Source: an uncultured Bacteroidales bacterium
GTDB lineage: Bacteria; Bacteroidota; Bacteroidia; Bacteroidales; P3
Direction of reading: 5' to 3'
Assembly (NCBI GenBank): GCA_947168665.1
Contig: CAMVMX010000003.1
Coordinates: 62,001-126,000, forward strand
Length of the DNA stretch: 64,000 nt
The translations under genes were made by a program, and so were the position numbers. Shown piece after piece: positions 58,141 to 64,000 of the stretch (position 1 is its first letter; every line of letters begins with the position of its first letter). The notes under the pieces are model-generated. The model did no database searches. It had not been told where the DNA came from and saw only the letters and a list, made by a program, of their open reading frames with translations.

Positions 58141-58659
58141 TTACGGATTCAATTGGTCGATATGATGTCCGACAAGGGCATCGAACTGTTGTGGAGTGGT
58201 GATGTGAAAAACACTTACGCACCGGAGCGTGTGGGAAGAGGCGGCAAGGAGCATCATGTCTGAAGTGCGCCTCCCCTCTTGAGAGGGGTCGGGGGTATGA
58301 GTTCCCTCTTGAGAGGGGTCGGAGAAATGCGGCGGGAGGATGCTGAGGGTGATGTCGGGATTGCCATCCTGCAAGAGGGCAAGGGCTGAGGAATCGGGCG
58401 TGGGAATGTTGAAATCGTTGCACAACTGTTGCCACCCGCTGGGTGAGGTGGCCTGAAGCAGTGTTACATCCACGCGCAGCGTGTCGCATACGGCTTTGCC
58501 CTGAATGTAGGAAGCCTGAATCCCGTCTCGGTCTAAGTAACGGCGGTATAGGGCACTGCACTCATTGTCGCTGGTGGTGCGAGGCCAGTATTTGAACAGC
58601 AGCACAGCCACAGATGCGATAGTGAGGACAAGCAGTGATATGACCCAGCGGCGTTTCAT
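58141..58659 (-). CDS. Membrane-anchored protein of unknown function carrying an in-frame repeat insertion
   Basis: 172 aa from ATG 58657-58659, overlapping the upstream stop as ATGA. An N-terminal anchor (WVISLLVLTIASVAVLLF) precedes an extracytoplasmic domain with no recognised family. Residues about 111-131 read SDPSQEGTHTPDPSQEGRRTS. They are encoded by two copies of a 30-bp GC-rich palindromic repeat that also occurs in intergenic form at 59.6 kb, so the stretch is probably inserted. It sits between the putative anti-sigma gene and a lipoprotein gene. Confidence 0.72.
   Translation of the reverse strand: MKRRWVISLLVLTIASVAVLLFKYWPRTTSDNECSALYRRYLDRDGIQASYIQGKAVCDTLRVDVTLLQATSPSGWQQLCNDFNIPTPDSSALALLQDGNPDITLSILPPHFSDPSQEGTHTPDPSQEGRRTSDMMLLAASSHTLRCVSVFHITTPQQFDALVGHHIDQLNP
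58272..58323. repeat. Two in-frame copies of a GC-rich palindromic repeat (CCCTCTTGAGAGGGG type) inside a gene
   Basis: CCCTCTTGAGAGGGGTCGG occurs at 58274 and 58304, 30 bp apart, a multiple of three. Each contains the palindrome CCCTCTTGAGAGGG. The related family member with CTTTAGAG occurs three times at 59609-59690. Confidence 0.75.
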
Positions 58660-58943
58660 AGGTTGTGGATGATAAGGTCGGTTGTGGCGATGGCGGCATG
58701 GCGTTCGGCCAAGGTGGCCCGATTGGTAGCTTGGGCCGACACCTGGGGAGTGGCACCCCATAGCGAAACGACCAGCAGGACGGCAGCGAAGGCGGTGATA
58801 CCATAGTGCCGTAAAGAAGCCCTGCGGAGGTGATGACTGTACAGGGCATCGCCTTCGTCGAGAATCTGTTGCTCCATGCGCTGCCGCGCGTATCGCTGTA
58901 GCATCAGCTCGATATCAGTTTCGTTAATGTCATTTTGTTTCAT
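58656..58943 (-). CDS. Small membrane protein, putative anti-sigma factor
   Basis: 95 aa. A soluble, charged N-terminal half (about 45 residues, with ELMLQRYARQRMEQQ) is followed by one membrane helix (ITAFAAVLLVVSLWGA) and a short outer tail. It overlaps the sigma-factor gene by 14 bp and the next gene by ATGA. The size, topology and position directly after an ECF sigma gene are those of a small anti-sigma factor, but no ZAS/FecR-type sequence motif is visible. Confidence 0.7.
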   Translation of the reverse strand: MKQNDINETDIELMLQRYARQRMEQQILDEGDALYSHHLRRASLRHYGITAFAAVLLVVSLWGATPQVSAQATNRATLAERHAAIATTDLIIHNL

Positions 58944-59466
58944 ATAGTTGACTGTATATTTCTTTCATTTTTGTCAGTATGCGGCTCATGCGCTTGTTGA
59001 GGGTGTTGGGGAGGATGCCCAGGCGCTCAGCTATCTCCACATTGGAGTATCCGTCGAGGCGCTCTTGCAGCAGCTGTCGGTCGTCGGGTGGCAGATGGGC
59101 CATCAACTCTTCGAGCAGTTGTCGGTCAGCGTGGTCGTCGTCGACCATGCCCATGGCAGCGGAGAGAGGCGAGTTGTCGTCAATGTGTTTCCGCCTAATG
59201 GAGCGGACAAAGACAGTGCGCATCACCTTTTGCAGCCATCGGTTGACCTGCTTGGGGGAGCTGTCGGGCCGCATCTGGCCAATGTTTTCCCACACAGTTA
59301 TAAAGACCTCTTGCATCATATCCTCTGCATCCTCACGACAATTGCTGTGCGACACGCAGTAGTTTTCGATGTGCCGCCGGAATGTCCTGAGCAGGGCCAG
59401 GTATGTCTCGGTGCGCTGCCGTTCAGCCTCTATGTCGTGATGTGTTTCGCACATGTTCTGTTGCAT
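58930..59466 (-). CDS. ECF-type RNA polymerase sigma factor
   Basis: 178 aa from ATG 59464-59466; a GTG 9 bp upstream and an ATG 12 bp downstream are alternatives. Region 2 shows REDAEDMMQEVFITVWENI and VNRWLQKVMRTVFVRSIRR. Region 4 shows LPPDDRQLLQERLDGYSNVEIAERLGI and LNKRMSRIL. It heads an operon of small membrane proteins, outer-membrane proteins and an M48 protease, so it probably reads an envelope signal. No TAnnTTTG element precedes it closely, leaving the promoter unassigned. Confidence 0.9.
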   Translation of the reverse strand: MQQNMCETHHDIEAERQRTETYLALLRTFRRHIENYCVSHSNCREDAEDMMQEVFITVWENIGQMRPDSSPKQVNRWLQKVMRTVFVRSIRRKHIDDNSPLSAAMGMVDDDHADRQLLEELMAHLPPDDRQLLQERLDGYSNVEIAERLGILPNTLNKRMSRILTKMKEIYSQLYETK

Positions 59467-59608
59467 TAGAGCCACTCAAGGGCAAAAAAGTGACAAGGTG
59501 GGGATGCTTTTTTTTGAAAGAAGTCGGGACATTCAGTGTATGTGTGGTGTTTGGTATGAGAGGTCGGTCGGTGATAGAGGCCGATGAAGACCTTCCGGCT
59601 GCCGCACC

Positions 59609-59690
59609 TCCCCTCTTTAGAGGGGCCGGGGGTATGTCTCTTTAGAGGGGTCGGGGGTATGTTTCTTTAGAGGAGTCGGGGGTATGTCTC
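59609..59690. repeat. Three tandem 25-bp units of the CTCTTTAGAGGGG(C/T)CGGGGGTATGT family
   Basis: The CTCTTTAG core starts at 59613 and 59638, and TTCTTTAG at 59663, giving an exact 25-bp period. Each unit contains the palindrome CTCTTTAGAG or a variant plus CGGGGGTATG. The units are related to the in-gene copies at 58272-58323. Confidence 0.75.
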
Positions 59691-59719
59691 GGTGCGGGCA
59701 GACATCCTTATTATTGGAA

Positions 59720-59747
59720 GCCGGAAGCCCCTCTCGGGATTTCCGGC
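59720..59747 (-). terminator. Hairpin terminator after EF-G2
   Basis: GCCGGAA...TTCCGGC with inner CCC/GGG forms a stable hairpin 41 bp past the stop of the minus-strand EF-G2 gene. Its arms resemble the terminator at 46958-46991. The T tract is weak. Confidence 0.65.
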
Positions 59748-59787
59748 TTGCTGGTCATAAGACTTACAGTGTATGTCCATCTGGAAA

Positions 59788-61920
59788 CTACTCTTCGTCG
59801 GAAGCGGCCTCCTCGTAGGCTTTGAGCAGGGCCTGCTGGACATCGGTGGGGACGAGTTCGTAGCTGGAGAATGTCATGGTGTAGGTGCCGCGGCCGCTGG
59901 TGAGGGAACTCAGGGCGGTGCAGTAGCGGTTCATCTCGGCGAGAGGAGCCTTGGCGCGGAGGGTGGTGTATTTGCCCTCGGCATCCATGCCCATGACGAT
60001 GGCGCGGCGGCCTTGAAGGTCGGTCATGACGCCTCCCTGGCTCTCGGTGGGCACGGTGACGGCCACATCGTAGATGGGCTCCTTAATCTTGGGACCGGCC
60101 AGTTTGAAGGCCTCGCGGAAAGCGGTGCGGCCGGCGATTTTGAAGGCGGTCTCGTTGGAGTCGACGGGGTGCATCTTACCGTCGTAGATGTTGACGACGA
60201 TGTCGCGGGCATAGGAGCCGGTGAGGGGTCCCTGCTCCATCTTCTCCATGATACCTTTGAGGATGGCGGGCATGAAGCGGGCGTCGATGGAACCGCCGAC
60301 GATGCAGTTGTTGAAGATGAGCTTTCCGCCCCAGTCGAGGTTGTACTCCTGCGTGTCGCGGATGGGGTATTTTGTCTGGTTGGGCATGCCTTCGTAGTAA
60401 GGTTCAATGAGCATGTGAACCTCGCCGAACTGGCCGGAGCCGCCGGACTGTTTCTTGTGGCGGTACATGGCTTCGGCGCTCTTGGTGATGGTCTCGCGGT
60501 AGGGGACGTTGGGAGCGGTGAAGTTGACTGCCAGCTTGTACTGGTTCTCGAAATACCATTTGACAGTGTTGAGGTGCAGCTCGCCCTGGCATCCGAGGAT
60601 GACTTGGCGCAGCTCGCGGCTGTTTTCGAGCGATAGGCTGCGGTCGGAGTTGCAAAGGTCTTTGAGGGCGGCGCCTACCTTCTCGTCGTCGTTGCTGTTG
60701 GCGGCTTTGACGGCCACGGTATAAATGGGTGTGGGGAATTCAATCTCGGTGACCACATCGTCAGTGTTCTTGGGAGTGGTGAGGGTGTGGTTGATTTTCA
60801 CATCCTTGAGCTTGATGGTGCAGACAATGTCGCCGGCGCAGGCCTTCTCGACCCGCTGGCGGTCTTTGCCGCTGCACACCAGCACTTGGCTGACGCGCTC
60901 CTTGCTCTGGTTGCAGGAGTTGATGACATCCTGGGCTTCGGCCAGCTCGCCGTCGTAGATGCGGAGGTAGGTGATTTCACCCAGGTTCTTGTCCTTGGCG
61001 CTCTTGAAGGCGAAGGCGACGGTGGGGTTGGCGGAGTTGCATTTGAGTTCCTTGCCGCCTTTGGTCTTCTTGCAGTTGGCCACCTCGTTGGGGGCGGGCA
61101 CGTTCTGGCAGACGAAGTCGAGCAGGCGCTCAACACCCATGTTCTCCTTGGCGCTGGAGCAGAGGATGGGGAAGAGGTCGCGCTTGTCGATGGCCAGGCG
61201 GAGGGCTTTGCTGAGCTCTTCGGGCGTGAGGTCGCCGTTTTCGAAATATTTCTCCATCAGCTCATCGTCGGCAGCAGCGGCTTCCTCGACCAGGGCCATG
61301 CGCATCTCTTCGGCGCGGTCGGCGAACTCGGCGGGGATATCGCTGGCGGTCATTTTGCCGTCTTTGAAGGTGAGGAGCTTGTTGGCCACGATGTCAACAA
61401 TCTGGTTGAATCCCAGACCCTGGTTGACGGGGAACTGGAGGACGGTGCATTTGCCGCCGAAGAAGTCTTTGAGTTGGTTGACGCTTTCGTCGAAGTTGGC
61501 CTTCTCGGCATCGAGGTGGTTGACAACGTAGATCATGGGGGTGCCGAGTTTGCTGGTGTAGCGGTAGGCCACTTCGGTGCCGACCTCGACACCGCTCTGG
61601 GCGTTGACCACTACGACGGCAGCCTCGACCACGTTGAGGGCTGCTGCCAGCTCGCCCTGGTAGTCGGCAAAGCCGGGAACATCGAGAATGTTGACCTTCT
61701 TGCCGCCGAATTCGGTGTACATGAGAGAGGTCTCGACACTGTATTTGCGATCGAGTTCGATGTCGCGATAGTCGCTGATGGTGTTCTTGGTGTCCACGCT
61801 GCCGCGGCGGTTGATGAGGCCGCCACAGAAGGCCATGGCTTCGGCCATGGTGGTTTTGCCCGATTTGGCACCGCCCACGAGGGCGATGTTGCGGATGTCG
61901 GATGTCTGGTATACTTTCAT
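59788..61920 (-). CDS. Elongation factor G paralogue (EF-G2) with altered GTPase motifs
   Basis: 710 aa with all five EF-G domains. The G1 loop reads GGAKSGKTT (16-24) instead of the usual GHVDAGKTT-type loop. G3 is DVPGFADY with Phe84 in place of the catalytic His of DTPGH. G4 is N-H-L-D (134-137) rather than N-K-x-D. Domain IV has the SGGSGQFGEVHM loop, and domain V ends GRGTYTMTFSSYELVP. In Bacteroides thetaiotaomicron a similar EF-G2 has been reported to support elongation without GTP hydrolysis and to matter in the gut; the substitutions here fit that class. It is probably regulated from a TATCTTTG promoter with an about 110-nt leader. Canonical fusA must be elsewhere. Confidence 0.9.
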   Translation of the reverse strand: MKVYQTSDIRNIALVGGAKSGKTTMAEAMAFCGGLINRRGSVDTKNTISDYRDIELDRKYSVETSLMYTEFGGKKVNILDVPGFADYQGELAAALNVVEAAVVVVNAQSGVEVGTEVAYRYTSKLGTPMIYVVNHLDAEKANFDESVNQLKDFFGGKCTVLQFPVNQGLGFNQIVDIVANKLLTFKDGKMTASDIPAEFADRAEEMRMALVEEAAAADDELMEKYFENGDLTPEELSKALRLAIDKRDLFPILCSSAKENMGVERLLDFVCQNVPAPNEVANCKKTKGGKELKCNSANPTVAFAFKSAKDKNLGEITYLRIYDGELAEAQDVINSCNQSKERVSQVLVCSGKDRQRVEKACAGDIVCTIKLKDVKINHTLTTPKNTDDVVTEIEFPTPIYTVAVKAANSNDDEKVGAALKDLCNSDRSLSLENSRELRQVILGCQGELHLNTVKWYFENQYKLAVNFTAPNVPYRETITKSAEAMYRHKKQSGGSGQFGEVHMLIEPYYEGMPNQTKYPIRDTQEYNLDWGGKLIFNNCIVGGSIDARFMPAILKGIMEKMEQGPLTGSYARDIVVNIYDGKMHPVDSNETAFKIAGRTAFREAFKLAGPKIKEPIYDVAVTVPTESQGGVMTDLQGRRAIVMGMDAEGKYTTLRAKAPLAEMNRYCTALSSLTSGRGTYTMTFSSYELVPTDVQQALLKAYEEAASDEE

Positions 61921-62033
61921 GTTGTTATTATATATTTATTGTTATTCTTAATTTCTTAACTGTTCGCGTATCTGTCTGGATATAAATATCTTCTGGGGGA
62001 ATTGCGTTCTTTTCCACCCAAAATACCAAGAAG

Positions 62034-62041
62034 CAAAGATA
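62034..62041 (-). promoter_or_regulatory. Promoter -7 element (TATCTTTG) of EF-G2
   Basis: Minus-strand TATCTTTG about 113 bp before the ATG at 61920. It matches TAnnTTTG and implies an about 110-nt leader. Confidence 0.6.
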
Positions 62042-62149
62042 CAAATTTATTTCTAATTGAATACAAATTGGATTCTTTTTTATTTCTGTCCGGGAAATAA
62101 AATAGAAAATAAATAGAAATGAAAGACTGGAAAATCAAAAAAAATGTAG

Positions 62150-62157
62150 TACCTTTG
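62150..62157 (+). promoter_or_regulatory. Promoter -7 element (TACCTTTG) of the flippase gene
   Basis: TACCTTTG, 52 bp before the chosen ATG at 62210, after an A-rich stretch. It diverges from the EF-G2 promoter. Confidence 0.6.
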
Positions 62158-62209
62158 CAAAATATTTCGGGCCAGTGGCGGCCGAGCCGCCAGAGGCCGG
62201 ATGGGCACT

Positions 62210-63736
62210 ATGGGAGTAATAGCTAAACAGAGTATCAAGGGCGCGTTGGCCAATTATCTCGGGGTCCTGATAGGGGCTGTGACCACTTTCTTTGTGGTGA
62301 CGGACCTGCTGACCCAGGAGGAGATTGGTTTGACGCGGGTGATGGTGGACGCGGCCATGCTGTTTGCCGGGCTGGCGCAGCTGGGCACGAATGCCTCTAT
62401 CCTGCGGTTCTATCCCCGGTTCCGCACACCGGAGAGGCCCGAGCTGCGCGACCACGGTTTCTTTGGCTGGACGCTGCTGCTGCCGTTGGTGGGTTTTTCG
62501 GTGCTGGCGGTGCTGTTCTTTGTGTTCAGGGGCAGCATTGTTGACTATTATGCCGAGGATGCCCCTTTGCTGGTCGACTATGCCTACTTGCTGCTGCCCC
62601 TCACTTTCTTTGTGCTGTACATGACTGTGTTCGAGACCAATGCCAGTGTCTTGCTGCACATTGCCTTGCCCAAGTTTGTGCGCGAGGTGGTGGTGCGGGT
62701 GCTGAACCTGACGGCTTATCTGCTTTATGGCTACAGGGTTGTCACGCTCGATGTGTTTGTGGTGCTCTTCTGCTCGTCGTATGCGGTGGCGGCATTGATC
62801 GACTTTTTCTATTTGCTTTCGTTGGGGCGTATCTCGTTCCGTCCCGACTGGAAGTTTGTGGGTGGGGCGCTGTTGCGCGAGGTGGGGGTGTATACGCTTT
62901 TTATGACTGCAACTGTGCTGGCGGGCAACATCAAGTTGTTTAATTCCATCTTTATTGCCAAGGAGAGCCTCGCCGCCGCCGGCATCTACACGATTGCCTG
63001 CTATATTGCCAATGTGGTCGAGATCCCTTACCGCTCGCTGGGGGCCATTTCGAGTCCCATTATCTCCAATGCTGTGGCGGCGGGGGATATTGCCGAGGTG
63101 AACCGCCTGGGGCGGCAAGTGTCGCTCCACCAGTTGCTGGTGGCCTGTATGCTGCTGTTCTTCATTTGGATTAATCTGCCCCCCCTCTTTGCGCTTATCC
63201 CCAATGGGGCCGACTATGTTTCGGGCATGGGGGTGGTGCTTTTTCTCGGCATCGCCAATATTCTGAATTCCACGCTCAGCATTGCCACCAATATCCTCAA
63301 TTTCTCTAAGCATTTCGCTTTCTCGCTGTTGTTCATTTCGCTGCTCACGGCTGCGGCCATAGGGTTGAATTTATGGTTCATCCCGATGTGGGGAGTGACG
63401 GGTTCGGCGTGTGCCACGCTGCTGGCCTATGTGGTTTATTATACGCCTTTGCTCGCGCTGCTGTGGGTCAGGATGGGGGTGGGTCTGTTCAGCCGCAAGC
63501 AGGTGTGGGTGCTGCTGTTCACTGCGGCCCTCTTTGGATTGAATTGCCTTTGGGATTGGCTGGTGTCGCCATTGTTCGGCCTTTTGGGCGATTCGCTCTG
63601 GGTCATGGTGTTGCAGGCTGCGGTCCGCACTGGGTGCTTTGCGGTGATTGCGGTTGCTGGCATTGCCCGGATGGATGTGTCGGCCGAGGTGAATGCCCTG
63701 ATTGGCAGGATTCCGCTGGTGGGCAAGAGACGTTGA
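62210..63736 (+). CDS. Polysaccharide / lipid-linked oligosaccharide flippase (MOP superfamily, Wzx/MATE-like)
   Basis: 508 aa with about 12-14 membrane helices. The N-terminal MGVIAKQSIKGALANYLGVLIGAVTTFFVV and LLTQEEIGLTRV are typical of the Bacteroidota lipopolysaccharide-biosynthesis/oligosaccharide flippase family (Polysacc_synt). An in-frame ATG 9 bp upstream (62201) is possible; 62210 is preferred because it gives the family's MG-I-A-K-Q start. It is predicted to move lipid-linked sugars across the inner membrane. No glycosyltransferases flank it, so it is not part of a visible capsule cluster. Confidence 0.87.
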   Translation: MGVIAKQSIKGALANYLGVLIGAVTTFFVVTDLLTQEEIGLTRVMVDAAMLFAGLAQLGTNASILRFYPRFRTPERPELRDHGFFGWTLLLPLVGFSVLAVLFFVFRGSIVDYYAEDAPLLVDYAYLLLPLTFFVLYMTVFETNASVLLHIALPKFVREVVVRVLNLTAYLLYGYRVVTLDVFVVLFCSSYAVAALIDFFYLLSLGRISFRPDWKFVGGALLREVGVYTLFMTATVLAGNIKLFNSIFIAKESLAAAGIYTIACYIANVVEIPYRSLGAISSPIISNAVAAGDIAEVNRLGRQVSLHQLLVACMLLFFIWINLPPLFALIPNGADYVSGMGVVLFLGIANILNSTLSIATNILNFSKHFAFSLLFISLLTAAAIGLNLWFIPMWGVTGSACATLLAYVVYYTPLLALLWVRMGVGLFSRKQVWVLLFTAALFGLNCLWDWLVSPLFGLLGDSLWVMVLQAAVRTGCFAVIAVAGIARMDVSAEVNALIGRIPLVGKRR

Positions 63737-63748
63737 GGGGCAAAAGAA

Positions 63749-63774
63749 AAGAGAGACCCGTTTGAGTCTCTCTT
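63749..63774 (+). terminator. Rho-independent-like terminator after the flippase gene
   Basis: AAGAGAGAC and GTCTCTCTT form a perfect 9-bp stem over an 8-base loop, 12 bp after the stop. The right arm abuts the 3' end of the opposing tRNA gene. Confidence 0.7.
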
Positions 63775-63775
63775 G

Positions 63776-63849
63776 TGGAGGTCGCTTCCGGATTTGAACC
63801 GGAGTAGCAGGTTTTGCAGACCTGTGCCTAACCCCTCGGCCAAACGACC
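63776..63849 (-). tRNA. tRNA-Cys (GCA anticodon)
   Basis: A 74-nt cloverleaf including encoded CCA. The acceptor is GGTCGTT/AGCGACC with one G-U pair. The anticodon stem is CAGGT/ACCTG with loop CTGCAAA, giving anticodon GCA. The T arm is TCCGG/CCGGA with TTCAAAT. The discriminator is U73, as required for tRNA-Cys. Confidence 0.95.
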
Positions 63850-63871
63850 TTTTTGCCTTTAAAAGCGGATG

Positions 63872-63879
63872 CAAAAGTA
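63872..63879 (-). promoter_or_regulatory. Promoter -7 element (TACTTTTG) of tRNA-Cys
   Basis: Minus-strand TACTTTTG lies 23 bp upstream of the mature tRNA 5' end, followed by a short leader with TTTAAAGGC. It matches TAnnTTTG. Confidence 0.6.
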
Positions 63880-64000
63880 CGAAGATTTTCCCAATTGGCA
63901 AAATATTTTTTTATTATTTGTTGTGAGTGTCTGTGCCAGTGTCTTTTATTTTGGACGCGACAGTGCACGCCGCCTTGCTGTTTTGGAGTGAATCAGGGTG
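63880..64000. other. Right edge without a supported gene
   Basis: About 120 bp upstream of tRNA-Cys. No coding frame, promoter or repeat beyond the tRNA promoter is evident. Confidence 0.4.

Larger units (their letters stand above)
59467..59787. other. Spacer between EF-G2 and the sigma factor with repeats and terminator, no gene
   Basis: About 320 bp holding three copies of a 25-bp GC-rich repeat (59609-59690) and the EF-G2 terminator (59720-59747). No supported coding frame. Confidence 0.6.

Overview
The window is chromosomal DNA of a Bacteroidota bacterium, most likely order Bacteroidales and probably an uncultured gut or rumen lineage. Four observations support this. Promoters repeatedly show the Bacteroidota -7 element TAnnTTTG. 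Two proteins carry type IX secretion (T9SS) C-terminal sorting domains. Fimbrillin-like and FISUMP-like lipoproteins are present. A GTPase-deficient-looking second EF-G occurs, as in gut Bacteroides. Most genes lie on the minus strand. There are no rRNA genes, no intact insertion sequence and no CRISPR array; one tRNA (Cys) lies near the right edge.

Layout. 1-5.6 kb: a minus-strand five-gene operon (MptD-type ECF S component, two exporter-fold ABC half transporters of the siderophore-importer-like type, two SAM methyltransferases). 5.6-6.9 kb: a gene-poor gap. 6.9-8.7 kb: a small peptide gene plus a fimbrillin/FISUMP-like lipoprotein. 9-16 kb: a tightly overlapped dnaE - GSCFA - ddl - T9SS cargo operon. 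16.5-17.5 kb: a DUF3089 lipoprotein. 17.5-29 kb: an accessory, defence-like island with a PIF1-like helicase, an orphan AbiEi antitoxin, an AlbA_2/Schlafen-like ATP-binding regulator, an AT-rich NERD-helicase, a decayed RecF-like ATPase, two unrelated AAA ATPases (DUF4143 and DUF234 types) and a WYL regulator split by an in-frame TGA. Several of these genes carry conspicuous private operators: inverted repeats, a 25-bp palindrome and a 32-bp iteron array.

29-46.6 kb is mostly housekeeping: EttA, RecJ, an Rpn nuclease, a NatAB-type ABC exporter, a BatA-type protein, endonuclease III, an EEP hydrolase, AroE, a T9SS cargo protein, an acyltransferase and RF1. 47-51.7 kb is a second surface-protein locus with two more small-peptide/lipoprotein pairs in tandem and a 70-aa XRE regulator. 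51.7-59.5 kb looks like one envelope-stress-like operon: ECF sigma factor, two small membrane proteins, a lipoprotein, outer-membrane-barrel proteins, and an M48 protease fused to a barrel. 59.8-63.9 kb carries EF-G2, a flippase and tRNA-Cys.

The most interesting candidate for an undescribed system is the family of 55-59 aa peptides sharing the pattern Y-x-[AT]-P ... V-E-x-G-F-x-x-S. Each of the three is encoded immediately upstream of one of three paralogous lipoproteins. All functional statements come from reading the sequence and general family knowledge; no database search was run.
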